Positions 44,373 through 53,026 of a DNA stretch of 64,000 nucleotides are shown here, piece by piece. The notes under the pieces were generated by a model, which was not told the DNA's origin, searched no databases, and was given only the letters and a program-made list of their open reading frames with translations. The DNA comes from Plastoroseomonas arctica (lineage in GTDB: Bacteria; Pseudomonadota; Alphaproteobacteria; Acetobacterales; Acetobacteraceae), in assembly GCF_018128965.1 (NCBI RefSeq), contig NZ_JAAEDH010000020.1, positions 1 through 64,000 on the forward strand, in the 5' to 3' direction. Every line of letters starts with the position of its first letter. The stretch's first letter is position 1. Both the position numbers and the translations under genes were made by a program.

Positions 44373-45725
44373 ATGCTGATCGGTTCTGTGCCGAGATTTC
44401 TGTTGCTCGGCCTCAGCGGGGCCATCGCCTTCGGTGCGACGGCCGTTGTGATGCGCGGCTGCACGCCCGTGGCGCCCGAATTGGCCGTCCCGCGCCAGGT
44501 TGCCGAGACGGTTCCGCCGGTCCTGGCGGCGCGTCCACCGGCCTCCGCCAGCGCCGCCGCGCGTGGCCCGGCGGCCGAGGCAGGTCCCTCCATCCCGGAG
44601 CGCCGCGCGGCGCTTCCGGAAACGCGCCCGGCCGAGCCGCAGCGCCAGCCCTCCGCGCCAGAGTCATCCAACCCGGCCCCGGCCGCGCGGCCCGTTCCCG
44701 CCGCCCCTCCGGCCGCCGCGGTTACGACCATTACCCCCGTGCCCTCCCCCACGCCGCGCACCACGCCACCCGTCGAGGCCACCGCCCCGGGCTTCCCAGC
44801 GCCACGCTTCGACGTGGTGCGGGTCGGCGCTCGCGGCACCGCGGTGCTCGCCGGGCGCGCCGCGCCGGGTGCGGAGGTGCTGCTCTTCGCCAATGGTGAT
44901 CGCGAACTCGCCCGCACCCGCGCCGATCGGCGCGGCGAGTGGGTGCTGCTGCCGGCCGATCCGCTCGCGCCGGGGACCTATGTGTTCACGCTCCGCGCGC
45001 GTCTCGCCGGCACCGACATCGCGGGTCCGGATTCCGTCGTCGTCGTGGTTCCCGACGCCGCCCCGCCCGCGAGCGATCCGCCGCGCACCATGGCCGGCGA
45101 CCCGGCGCGGCCGCCTGCCGCGGCTGGCGGCGCACTCGCCGTGCTGATCCCGCCCGGCGCCGATGCCGCGACGCCCCGCCTGCTGCAATCGCCAGGCACG
45201 CCCGCTACTGCCGCTCGCGGCACCACGCCGTCTCCGGCGCCGGCCACGACCGCGCCCAGCCGCCTCACGCTTGAGGCCGTGGACTATGCCGATGCGGGTG
45301 CGATGCGCTTCTCCGGCACGGCGCAGCCGGGTGCGGCGGTCCGCGCCTATGTCGGGGATCGCCACGCCGGCGACGCGGTGGCCGATGCCGAGGGCCGCTG
45401 GACGCTGGTGCCGGCGCAGACCCCCACCATCGGCCGCCACACGCTGCGGCTGGATCAGCTCGCCGCCTCCGGCACCGTCGCCGCTCGTGTCGAACTGCCC
45501 TTCCAGCGCGACCAGATCGCCGAGGAGAGTTTCGCGGGCGGGCAGGTGGTCGTGCAGCCGGGACAGAGCCTGTGGCGCATCGCGCGCCTGAACTACGGGC
45601 GCGGCGTCCGCTACACGACCATCTATGAGGCGAACCGCGCCCAGATCCGCGACGCCGCGTTGATCTTCCCAGGGCAGGTCTTCTCCGTGCCGGCCGCCGA
45701 GCCAGGCCCGCAGGCCACGCGCTAG
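44373..45725 (+). CDS. LysM-domain envelope protein with Ig-like repeats
   Basis: A 450-residue protein. One N-terminal membrane helix (R-F-L-L-L-G-L-S-G-A-I-A-F-G) anchors it. A Pro/Ala linker of about 90 residues follows, then two Ig-like domains with matching wording (G-R-A-A-P-G-A-E-V and G-T-A-Q-P-G-A-A-V), and a C-terminal LysM domain (V-V-Q-P-G-Q-S-L-W-R-I-A-R ... Y-x-x-I-Y-E-A-N-R-A-Q-I ... I-F-P-G-Q-V-F-S-V-P) that should bind peptidoglycan. This architecture is common in alphaproteobacteria. A GGAGG site is next to the ATG at 44373. Confidence 0.85.
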   Translation: MLIGSVPRFLLLGLSGAIAFGATAVVMRGCTPVAPELAVPRQVAETVPPVLAARPPASASAAARGPAAEAGPSIPERRAALPETRPAEPQRQPSAPESSNPAPAARPVPAAPPAAAVTTITPVPSPTPRTTPPVEATAPGFPAPRFDVVRVGARGTAVLAGRAAPGAEVLLFANGDRELARTRADRRGEWVLLPADPLAPGTYVFTLRARLAGTDIAGPDSVVVVVPDAAPPASDPPRTMAGDPARPPAAAGGALAVLIPPGADAATPRLLQSPGTPATAARGTTPSPAPATTAPSRLTLEAVDYADAGAMRFSGTAQPGAAVRAYVGDRHAGDAVADAEGRWTLVPAQTPTIGRHTLRLDQLAASGTVAARVELPFQRDQIAEESFAGGQVVVQPGQSLWRIARLNYGRGVRYTTIYEANRAQIRDAALIFPGQVFSVPAAEPGPQATR

Positions 45726-45774
45726 CCGGCGCGCGGCTTGTCCTCACCGGGCCGAAACACCATAAGCTTCGCCC

Positions 45775-46452
45775 ATGTCCATCCTGAACAGCATGAAACT
45801 CGTCCTGGCGCCGCCGCACCCCGCGGGCGCCCCGTTCCTGATCGGCGGCGCCGTCGTCGCGGTCGTCGGCGGGATCTTCGCCGGGGGCTGGCTGTTCTGG
45901 CCCGGCGCGATCTTCCTCGCCTTCTGCCTTTACTTCTTCCGCGACCCCGAGCGCGTGACGCCGCCGCGCCCGGGGATCGTCGTCGCCCCCGCCGATGGCC
46001 GCATCGTCAACATCGGCCAGTATCCGCCACCGGCCGAGCTCGACCTCGGCAGCGAGCCGCGCTGGCGCGTGGCGATCTTCCTCTCCGTCCTCGACGTGCA
46101 CGTGAACCGCGCGCCGTGTGATGCGGTGGTGACGCGCATCGCCTACCATCACGGCAGCTTCCTCAATGCGAGCCTGGACAAGGCGTCGGACGAGAACGAG
46201 CGCAACGCGCTGGCGCTGCAGCTGCCCGATGGGCGGACCATGGCAGTGGTGCAGATCGCGGGGCTGATCGCGCGGCGCATCCTGTGTTCGGCGAAGGTCG
46301 GTGGCAGCCTGCTTGCCGGCGAGCGCTTCGGCATCATCCGCTTCGGCAGCCGCACGGATCTCTATTTGCCGCCGGGAATCCGACCGCTGGTCGAAGTCGG
46401 ACAGACGATGATCGGGGGCGAGACCGTCATCGCGGAGCTGCGCGCATCATGA
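45775..46452 (+). CDS. psd: Phosphatidylserine decarboxylase proenzyme
   Basis: A 225-residue short-type (Psd-B/archaeal-like) phosphatidylserine decarboxylase, making phosphatidylethanolamine. It has an N-terminal membrane segment (about 18-60), the Y-F-F-R-D-P-E-R block, S-V-L-D-V-H-V-N-R-A-P, and the self-cleavage site Gly191-Ser192 in R-F-G-S-R-T-D. Cleavage generates the pyruvoyl group on the alpha chain. Its stop overlaps the pssA start (ATGA). Confidence 0.96.
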   Translation: MSILNSMKLVLAPPHPAGAPFLIGGAVVAVVGGIFAGGWLFWPGAIFLAFCLYFFRDPERVTPPRPGIVVAPADGRIVNIGQYPPPAELDLGSEPRWRVAIFLSVLDVHVNRAPCDAVVTRIAYHHGSFLNASLDKASDENERNALALQLPDGRTMAVVQIAGLIARRILCSAKVGGSLLAGERFGIIRFGSRTDLYLPPGIRPLVEVGQTMIGGETVIAELRAS

Positions 46453-47360
46453 GCCGCGATCCACTCCGCCCCGACCCGATGCGTCCCGAGCTCCCGCGGC
46501 AAGGCCCGATCCGCCGCCTGCGTCGCCGATTCCGCCCGCGCACCCGGCCGCGCTTCGATGGGCTTTCGTTCAACCGGCTGATCCCCAACCTGATGACCAT
46601 GCTCGGCCTCTGCGCCGGGCTCGTCGCGATCCGCGCCGCCATGGAGGACCGCTTCGCCATGGCCGCGGCACTGATCGTCGCGGCCGCGGTCATCGATGGC
46701 CTGGATGGCCGGCTCGCGCGGCTGCTGAAGGCCACGTCGCGCTTCGGGGCGGAGTTCGATTCCCTGTCGGATTTCCTCTGCTTCGGCGTCGCACCCGCAC
46801 TGATCCTGTACCTGTGGACCATGCAGGATGCGCGCGGCATTGGCTTCGTGCCCTGCCTGCTGTTCGCGGTGTGCATGGCGCTGCGTCTCGCGCGCTTCAA
46901 CGCTACGATCGATGTCGGGCTTACGCCCAAGCCGGCCTATGCCTACAACTTCTTCACCGGCGTGCCGGCCCCCGCGGGCGCGGCCGTCGCGCTGTTCCCG
47001 CTGTTCGCGGGCCTCGCGATCAATGATTGGGGGCAGGGCGCCTGGGTGCACCTGCTGCGCAACCCGATCTTGGTGGGCCTGGTGCTGACCGTCACCGCAG
47101 GGCTGCTGGTGAGCACGCTGCCGACCTGGAGCTTCAAGAACTTCAAGATCCCGCGCGCCGCGGTGCTGCCGGTGCTGCTCGGCGCGGGGCTGTTCCTCGC
47201 CTTGCTGCTGAGCGAGCCCTGGGCGGCGCTCGCGGCACTCGGCCTGCTCTATATCGGGATGCTGCCCTTCTCGGTGCGCAGCTACCAGCGTCTCAAGCGC
47301 GAGGCGGAGAGCCTGCTCGAGCCTGTTGTGGTTTCCGAAACGCCGCGCCCGCCTGCCTGA
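46449..47360 (+). CDS. pssA: CDP-diacylglycerol-serine O-phosphatidyltransferase
   Basis: A 303-residue membrane enzyme that joins CDP-diacylglycerol and serine. The CDP-alcohol phosphotransferase motif is complete: D-G-L-D-G-R-L-A-R ... G-A-E-F-D-S-L-S-D. A 38-residue Arg-rich N-terminal tail precedes N-L-M-T-M-L-G-L-C-A-G. At least six helices follow. It is coupled to psd by a 4-base overlap and supplies its substrate. Confidence 0.96.
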   Translation: MSRDPLRPDPMRPELPRQGPIRRLRRRFRPRTRPRFDGLSFNRLIPNLMTMLGLCAGLVAIRAAMEDRFAMAAALIVAAAVIDGLDGRLARLLKATSRFGAEFDSLSDFLCFGVAPALILYLWTMQDARGIGFVPCLLFAVCMALRLARFNATIDVGLTPKPAYAYNFFTGVPAPAGAAVALFPLFAGLAINDWGQGAWVHLLRNPILVGLVLTVTAGLLVSTLPTWSFKNFKIPRAAVLPVLLGAGLFLALLLSEPWAALAALGLLYIGMLPFSVRSYQRLKREAESLLEPVVVSETPRPPA

Positions 47361-47779
47361 TGCCCGCACTGCGGCTGCGCGGCGCTGCCACGCTGGTGGT
47401 TGCCGGGCAGGGTGTCCGCATCTCCGGCGGCCCGTTCGACGCGCTGCCGCCGGGCGCGAACGGGCTTTGCCTGGAAGCGGGGGCCGCGCGCATCGGCGAA
47501 GCGCGCTGGCGCCTCGATATTCCCGACTACCAGGTGCCCGAGCCCGAAGCACTGCGCCTGGTGCTGGGGTCCATGCTGGTCGCGATGACCACCGCGCCAG
47601 ATGCGGCCTATCACATCGGCTGCCTCGCCGGCCTCGGCCGAACCGGACTTGCGCTGGCCTGCCTCGCGCGCATGAGCGGCATCGCGGGTGACCCGGTCCT
47701 ATGGGTGCGCGCGAACTATCATCCGAAGGCCGTGGAGAACCCGGCGCAGGAGGCGTTCGTGCGCGGCTTCACCGCCTGA
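47360..47779 (+). CDS. CX5R protein-tyrosine-phosphatase-like protein
   Basis: A 139-residue protein. Residues 88-94 (C-L-A-G-L-G-R, followed by T-G) form the CX5R-[ST] P-loop of cysteine-dependent phosphatases, and the tail P-K-A-V-E-N-P-A-Q-E-A-F-V resembles the C-terminal helix of dual-specificity phosphatase-like proteins. The start overlaps the pssA stop (TGATG), so it is translated with the phospholipid genes. A phosphoprotein or phospholipid substrate is possible. The general acid aspartate is not obvious (Asp54 or Asp81 are candidates). Confidence 0.65.
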   Translation: MPALRLRGAATLVVAGQGVRISGGPFDALPPGANGLCLEAGAARIGEARWRLDIPDYQVPEPEALRLVLGSMLVAMTTAPDAAYHIGCLAGLGRTGLALACLARMSGIAGDPVLWVRANYHPKAVENPAQEAFVRGFTA

Positions 47780-48641
47780 ACACCCGCCCGTCGATCAGCG
47801 CGAGACCCGCCAGGATCAGCACCAGACCGGCGCCGTGCCGTGCCAGCACCGCCTCGCCGAGCACCAGGATGCCGAGCAGGATCGCGACCGGCGGGATCAA
47901 CAGCGTCACCAGCATGACGTTCTGCCCGCCCGCCAGCGCGATGATGCGGAAGAAGATCGCATAGGCCAGCGCGGTGGATGCGAGCCCCAGCCCGAGCAGC
48001 GCCAGCACGGTGTCCATCGGCGGCAGGGCCGGCACCCCTTGCCAGAACGCCACGGGCGCGAGCAGCAGCGCCGAGGCCGTCACCTGCCCCGCCGCGGCCG
48101 CGAGCGGGGCAATGCCGTCCCGCGCCACCCGCCGTGCCCAGAGGCCCGACAGCGCATAGGAGAGCGTCGCACCCAGGATCAGCGCCACGGGAAAGGCTTC
48201 CGCCGCTGATGGACCGCCCATCAGCACCACGACGCCGAGCACGCCGCAGACCATGCCGGCGAGTCGCAGCGCGCCAGGCCGCTCGCCGAAAAACACCAGC
48301 GCCAGCAGCACGCCCCAGACCGGCGTGGTCGCATTCAGGATCGAGGCGAGCCCCGCCGGCATGGAGCGCTGCGCCAGCGCGATCAGCGTGAAGGGGATGA
48401 GGTTGTTCAGCACCGCCATGCCCGCCAGGGTGACGATCGCGGCGCGACCGCGCGGCAATCGCACGCCCAGCGCCGCGACCACGGCCCAGAGTGCCACCGC
48501 CGCAATCGCGACGCGCGACCACACGATCAGCACCGGCCCGACGTCGCGCAGCGCCAGCGCGGTGAACAGGAAGCTGCCGCCCCACAGCACGGCGAGGCCC
48601 AGCAACAGGGCCCAGGCGCGCGGCGGGATCATCTCGGGCAT
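47769..48641 (-). CDS. EamA/DMT-family transporter
   Basis: A 290-residue drug/metabolite exporter with ten helices in two EamA repeats. The first repeat begins L-L-L-G-L-A-V-L-W-G-G-S-F-L, and the second follows L-I-L-G-A-T-L-S-Y-A-L-S-G-L. The repeat-ending F-G-E-R-P and L-G-E-A-V loops are typical. The ATG at 48641 is chosen; a Met three codons later is possible. Substrate not predictable. It overlaps the phosphatase-like gene by 11 bases at the 3' end. Confidence 0.9.
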   Translation of the reverse strand: MPEMIPPRAWALLLGLAVLWGGSFLFTALALRDVGPVLIVWSRVAIAAVALWAVVAALGVRLPRGRAAIVTLAGMAVLNNLIPFTLIALAQRSMPAGLASILNATTPVWGVLLALVFFGERPGALRLAGMVCGVLGVVVLMGGPSAAEAFPVALILGATLSYALSGLWARRVARDGIAPLAAAAGQVTASALLLAPVAFWQGVPALPPMDTVLALLGLGLASTALAYAIFFRIIALAGGQNVMLVTLLIPPVAILLGILVLGEAVLARHGAGLVLILAGLALIDGRVFRR

Positions 48642-48773
48642 GGCGGTGGCGTAGCAGGGGGATCGGGGGTCGGCCATCCGCATCGTGCGGCCGCGTAACC
48701 TCGAAGTTGTCGCTGGCGAAGATGTCCGACACCCGGCTAGCCTCCGCTCCATCGCAATCCAGGGACGCCCCAC

Positions 48774-49757
48774 ATGACGCTCCGCCGAAGCCTGCTTGCC
48801 GCCGCCGCCCTGCTCCTCGCGCTGCCGGTCCAGGCCGCCGATCCGCCCTCGCCCGATGCGATCGTCGATGCGTTCGAGGCGGTGCTCGGCCCGATCACCA
48901 ATTACCGGCCGAGCCATCCCAAGGGCACCTGCGCGGTCGGCCACTTCACCGCCACGCCCGATGGCACCCGCCTCACCGTCTCGCCGGTGTTCAGCGGCCA
49001 GCGCATTCCCACGTTGATCCGCTTCGGCGTCGGCGGCGCGAACCCCAACGCATCCGACGTGGCGCGCTCCACGCGCAGCCTGTCGATCCGCTTCGACACG
49101 CCGAGCGGCGACGTGTGGGAGATGGCCAACATCTCCGCCCCGATCTTCGGCGCGCCGACGCCCCAGGCCCTCGTCGATGGCCTGCTCGCGCGCCGGCCGG
49201 ACCCGGCGACGGGGCAGCCCAATGCCGAGCGCGTCGCGGCCTTCGTCGCGGCCAACCCGGCGACAACGCTGCAGGGCCGCTGGCTTGCCGCAAACCTGCC
49301 GCCGGCGAGCTGGGCCACGACCCCCTATTGGGGTGTGAACACCTTCATGTTCCGCGGCCAGGACGGTCAGGTGCGTCCCGCGCGCTGGGTGTTCGAACCG
49401 CGCGCCGGCGTGCAGCGTCTGACCGAGGAGCAGGTCCGCACGATCGGCACGAATTTCCTCGCCGACGAGATGCGCCGCCGCGTGGCGACCGCGCCAGTCG
49501 AATTCGACATGGTGCTGCAGTTTCCGGGGCAGGGGGATGACCTGCTGAACCCGACCATTGCCTGGCCGGACGACCGGCCCCGCACGGTCGTCGGCCGCCT
49601 CGCGGTCACCGAGGTGTCCGCCGGCCCCGGCGGCCCCTGCGACCCGGTCAGCTTCCTGATCCTGGACCAGGCGCCGGGCATCACGATGAGCGACGACCCG
49701 ACGCTGCAGGCGCGTGCCTCGGCCTATGCGGTGTCGCTCTCGCGCCGCACCCGGTAG
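48774..49757 (+). CDS. Catalase-related peroxidase (SrpA-like), exported
   Basis: A 327-residue haem peroxidase of the small-subunit catalase family. It has a signal peptide (about 1-21, A-L-P-V-Q-A-A), the H-P-K-G-T-C-A-V-G-H-F distal region, F-R-I/R-F-G-V-G-G-A-N-P, S-L-S-I-R-F-D-T-P-S-G, and a long E-F-D-M-V-L-Q-F-P-G-Q-G-D proximal part. Such proteins are periplasmic and use peroxide with small organic donors. The length is normal for the family (about 330-370). Confidence 0.9.
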   Translation: MTLRRSLLAAAALLLALPVQAADPPSPDAIVDAFEAVLGPITNYRPSHPKGTCAVGHFTATPDGTRLTVSPVFSGQRIPTLIRFGVGGANPNASDVARSTRSLSIRFDTPSGDVWEMANISAPIFGAPTPQALVDGLLARRPDPATGQPNAERVAAFVAANPATTLQGRWLAANLPPASWATTPYWGVNTFMFRGQDGQVRPARWVFEPRAGVQRLTEEQVRTIGTNFLADEMRRRVATAPVEFDMVLQFPGQGDDLLNPTIAWPDDRPRTVVGRLAVTEVSAGPGGPCDPVSFLILDQAPGITMSDDPTLQARASAYAVSLSRRTR

Positions 49758-49760
49758 CGC

Positions 49761-50996
49761 TCAGCGACGGCGTGCTTCCACGAGCACGCCGTCGCGCGCC
49801 AGCGCCTCAATCTCGGCCTCCGAGAATCCGCGCGCGCGCAGCACGCTCGCGCCGTGTTCGTTGAAGCGAGGCGGCTTGGTGCGCGCGCCACCGGGCGTGC
49901 GGCTGAGCTTGATCGGCGTGCCAAGGCCGCGGAAATCGCCGATATCGGTCACCATCTTGCGGTGCAGGGTGTGCGCCGCGGCCATCGCTTCGTCGACATT
50001 GAGCACCGGCCCCGCCGGCAGACCGGCGGCGAGCATCCGGCGGGTCAGCTCATGGCCATCCTCATCGGCGAAGCGCGCATTCAACGCCTCGGTCAGGGCG
50101 GGCTTGTTCACGACGCGCGCGCCGTTGGTGGCGAAGCGCGGGTCACGCGCCATCGCCTCCAGGCCGAGGAAGGCACAGAATTTCTGGAAGGCGGGGTCGT
50201 TGCCGGCGGCGACAAAGATCTCGCAGGTCCGCGTCTGGAATTTGGAGTAGGGCGCGAGGTTCGGGTGCGGGTTGCCGGTCGCCGCCGGACGCTTGCCGTT
50301 GAGGAAGAAATTCGCCGCGTGCGGATGCAGCAGCGCCATGCCGCAATCATGCAGCGTCATGTCGCAATACTGCCCCTGGCCGGACCGCTCGCGCTCATGC
50401 AGCGCCATCAGGATGGCGATGGCGGAGAACAGCCCCGTCGCGATGTCCACGATCGGCGTGCCCATGCGCGTGGCGCCGGAATCCTCGGTGCCGTTGATGG
50501 ACATCAGCCCCACCATCGCCTGCAGCACCGCGTCATAGCCGGGAAACCCGCCCAGGGGCCCATCCGCGCCGAAGCCGGAGACGCGGCAATGGATGAGGCG
50601 CGGAAAACGCTCGCGCAGCACGTGGTCGTAGCCGAGGCCCCATTTCTCCATGGACCCTGGCTTGAAGTTCTCGACCAGCACATCCGCGTCTTCGAGCAGG
50701 CGCAGCAGCACCTCGCGCCCCGCGGGCTTGCCCAGGTCCAGGCCCACGCTCTTCTTGTTGCGGTTCACGCCAACAAAATAGCTGGCATCGCCATCCGCAT
50801 TGAACGGAGGCCCCCAGTCGCGCACCTCGTCGCCCTGCGGCGGTTCGAGCTTGATGACTTCCGCGCCGTGGTCGGAGAGCAGCATGGTGCAGTAGGGGCC
50901 GCCCAGCACGCGGGTGAGGTCGATCACCCGCAAGCCGGCAAGTGCGCCTGACCCCTGCGAGACCCGCTCGCCCGGTTGCGCCATGTCATCCATCAT
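49761..50996 (-). CDS. CaiB/BaiF-family CoA-transferase (class III)
   Basis: A 411-residue type III CoA-transferase. It has G-L-R-V-I-D-L-T-R-V-L-G-G-P-Y-C, G-A-E-V-I-K-L-E-P-P-Q-G-D-E-V-R, the N-R-N-K-K-S-V-G-L-D-L block, V-L-V-E-N-F-K-P-G-S-M and G-Y-D-A-V-L-Q-A-M-V-G, where Asp is the catalytic residue. It is much closer to the canonical formyl-/succinyl-CoA-transferase wording than the copy at 17434. AGGA lies 7 bases before the ATG. It follows the CoA-transferase subunit genes on the same strand after 60 bases. Confidence 0.94.
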   Translation of the reverse strand: MMDDMAQPGERVSQGSGALAGLRVIDLTRVLGGPYCTMLLSDHGAEVIKLEPPQGDEVRDWGPPFNADGDASYFVGVNRNKKSVGLDLGKPAGREVLLRLLEDADVLVENFKPGSMEKWGLGYDHVLRERFPRLIHCRVSGFGADGPLGGFPGYDAVLQAMVGLMSINGTEDSGATRMGTPIVDIATGLFSAIAILMALHERERSGQGQYCDMTLHDCGMALLHPHAANFFLNGKRPAATGNPHPNLAPYSKFQTRTCEIFVAAGNDPAFQKFCAFLGLEAMARDPRFATNGARVVNKPALTEALNARFADEDGHELTRRMLAAGLPAGPVLNVDEAMAAAHTLHRKMVTDIGDFRGLGTPIKLSRTPGGARTKPPRFNEHGASVLRARGFSEAEIEALARDGVLVEARRR

Positions 50997-51055
50997 CGGT
51001 GCATCCTGAACATTCGGAGAAGAAAACTGCCTGACCGCGCGCGGGTTGTCGAACC

Positions 51056-51397
51056 TCACTTCAGACCGATCAGGACGACAATGCCGCCCATCGCGGCAGT
51101 GATGCCGGCCAACACATGCTCCAGAGGGCCGATATGCCACCGCAGCGCCAGCGGATCGCCCGGCGGGTGGGTCACGCGCACGCGTGTCCCCGGCGATGGT
51201 GTGTAGTCCTCAGACCACCGCAGACTGCCAAACCGCTTCGGCTCGCCGAGACTGACCGTCACGAGGCCGGCCGCGGGGCTGTACGCGATCACCACCGCCT
51301 CTTCCTTGACCCAGCTTCGGCGGGTCCGGGCGCGCCAGAGCCCACCGACGCCGGCAAGCAGAAACGCACCGCCGATCAGCAGGGTGCCTAGCGTCAC
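51056..51397 (-). CDS. Small membrane protein, DUF3592-like
   Basis: A 113-residue protein with an N-terminal membrane helix (L-L-I-G-G-A-F-L-L-A-G-V-G-G), a soluble beta-rich middle with S-W-V-K-E-E-A-V-V-I, and a C-terminal helix. This helix-loop-helix arrangement with a V-x-V-R-V-T-H-P-P region is DUF3592-like. Start overlaps the CoA-transferase B-subunit stop by 4 bases, so it is co-translated with a soluble enzyme, an odd pairing. Confidence 0.6.
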   Translation of the reverse strand: MTLGTLLIGGAFLLAGVGGLWRARTRRSWVKEEAVVIAYSPAAGLVTVSLGEPKRFGSLRWSEDYTPSPGTRVRVTHPPGDPLALRWHIGPLEHVLAGITAAMGGIVVLIGLK

Positions 51398-52143
51398 GCA
51401 GCCTGCGCTCGGCCCCAGACGCGCGCACAGAATTCGGGATAGGTTTCCGCCATCTCATCGCAGACGGCGCCGCGCAGGATGGCGAGTTCGGCCTCGCTCG
51501 GCTCGGGTGCCGCGGCGAGGCCAGGGGCCACGTCGAAATCGAACCCTGTCGCCGCCCGCACGCTGGCCTCTGTCTCGCCCGGCATCAGAGACGCCAGCGT
51601 GAAGCGCGCGCGCGCCGCGTCGAAGGTGAAAACGCAGCGTCCCGTTACCAGCGCCTGCGCCGTGCCGCGCCGGAACACGCCCGGCGGCGACACGCCTGGC
51701 GCGGAGATCATGTCCACCTTCTCGACCAGCACGCGCGGCGAGTGCTCCTCGCGGAACAGGATGGTGCGCGGCGTCATGAAATACATGAACGCGCTGCCAA
51801 AACTGCCGGGGAATCGCACTCCCGTGCCCGGCCATTCGCCCGTGCCGACCAGGTTCAAATTCGCCTGCCCGTCGATCTGCCCGCCGCCGAGGAAGAACAG
51901 ATCGATCCGCCCCTGCCCGGTGAGATCGAACAATTCGCGCGAGCCCTCCGTAAACGGATTGCCGCTGCGCTTGTGCAGCAGCGACAGCCGCACCGCGTGC
52001 CCCTGCTTCTTCACCAGCCAGCAGGCCGCCGCCGGGATGGGCGACGCCGCGCCCACGGCGATGTGGCGGGCCGGTGGTGCCGCCGGGTCCAGGATCAACC
52101 GCGCGAGTGCGCATGCCAGGCGCTCTTCCGGCTGCACGCTCAT
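51394..52143 (-). CDS. CoA-transferase, beta subunit (glutaconate CoA-transferase type)
   Basis: A 249-residue family I CoA-transferase subunit. It has the D-L-F-F-L-G-G-G-Q-I-D block and G-T-G-x-x-F-P-G-S-F-G-S-A near the middle. The catalytic glutamate of this family lies in the beta subunit and is most likely in A-V-G-A-A-S-P-I-P or E-E-H-S-P regions; I cannot fix it by eye. Its ATG overlaps the alpha-subunit stop, so the pair is translated at equal rate. Confidence 0.85.
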   Translation of the reverse strand: MSVQPEERLACALARLILDPAAPPARHIAVGAASPIPAAACWLVKKQGHAVRLSLLHKRSGNPFTEGSRELFDLTGQGRIDLFFLGGGQIDGQANLNLVGTGEWPGTGVRFPGSFGSAFMYFMTPRTILFREEHSPRVLVEKVDMISAPGVSPPGVFRRGTAQALVTGRCVFTFDAARARFTLASLMPGETEASVRAATGFDFDVAPGLAAAPEPSEAELAILRGAVCDEMAETYPEFCARVWGRAQAA

Positions 52144-52964
52144 TCGGCGGCGGCCTGCAGGTCACCGAACACGTGCTCGGCGCACCATTCGGCAAAGCCC
52201 GCATCGGTCTTGGCCATGCGCGCGTAGTTTGCGACATAGGCGGCGTCGACGCCGTATTCATCCAGCAGCGCCACCGGCTGCGCGCCGCGCTCGGCGATCG
52301 CCACCGCCTCGACGTATGTGCCGCTGATGGTGCCCGGCGCAAGGCGCTCATCTTCGAGGAAATTGCCGGCGACCACGCGCTCCACCGTCACCAGCGCGCG
52401 CTTGGACGCATGCGCCACCGTCGCGCATTCGCGCCGCCGCCCGACCCAGACATTGCCTTCCGCATCGGCCATCACCGCGTGGAACACCGCGATATGGGGG
52501 CTGAGCGCGGGCAGCAGCAGGATCTCATCCGGCGCATCGCTGAAGGGGTTCTGGATCACCCGCCAATCCGGCCGGTGGGCGAGGATGTCGGACCCGATCA
52601 CCCCGCGCAGCGGCATGAACGGCACGCCCTTCTCGGCGGCCTGGAGCATGGTGTGGATGGCGGGGCAGGTGGCATCACGCACGGTGATCGTCCCGGCCTT
52701 CAACGCAGCCGAGAAGCGCGGCGCGAAGCCCGCCTCGCCCAGCGACACGGCCGAGGTCTGCACCTCCACCACGCAGCCCGCACCGATCAGCACGTCGGTC
52801 GCGAAGCCCGAGACCGGTACGCCCAGCAGCCGCAGCCCGCGCGCCCCGCGCCGCACCAGCGCCTTCGCGAGTGCGACGGAGGGCAGCGAATTGTCCGGCG
52901 GCAGCGCGATCAGCGCGCCATCGGGCACGCTCGCGGCCATCGCTTCGAGGCTGATCGGGTCCAT
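52140..52964 (-). CDS. CoA-transferase, alpha subunit (glutaconate CoA-transferase type)
   Basis: A 274-residue partner of the preceding subunit. The N-terminal A-S-V-P-D-G-A-L-I-A-L-P-P-D (Rossmann-like), G-A-G-C-V-V-E-V-Q-T-S and the P-F-M-P-L-R-G-V-I-G-S-D-I segment match GctA/CatI-like subunits. GGAGGAG precedes the ATG by 6 bases, the best site in this operon. The substrate could be a dicarboxylic or aromatic acid; no degradation genes are adjacent. Confidence 0.88.
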   Translation of the reverse strand: MDPISLEAMAASVPDGALIALPPDNSLPSVALAKALVRRGARGLRLLGVPVSGFATDVLIGAGCVVEVQTSAVSLGEAGFAPRFSAALKAGTITVRDATCPAIHTMLQAAEKGVPFMPLRGVIGSDILAHRPDWRVIQNPFSDAPDEILLLPALSPHIAVFHAVMADAEGNVWVGRRRECATVAHASKRALVTVERVVAGNFLEDERLAPGTISGTYVEAVAIAERGAQPVALLDEYGVDAAYVANYARMAKTDAGFAEWCAEHVFGDLQAAAE

Positions 52965-53026
52965 GGTCTTCTCCTCCGCCCCCCTCCATAGCCCCATGGC
53001 GGCCAGCGAGGCTAGGTTGCGCCACC

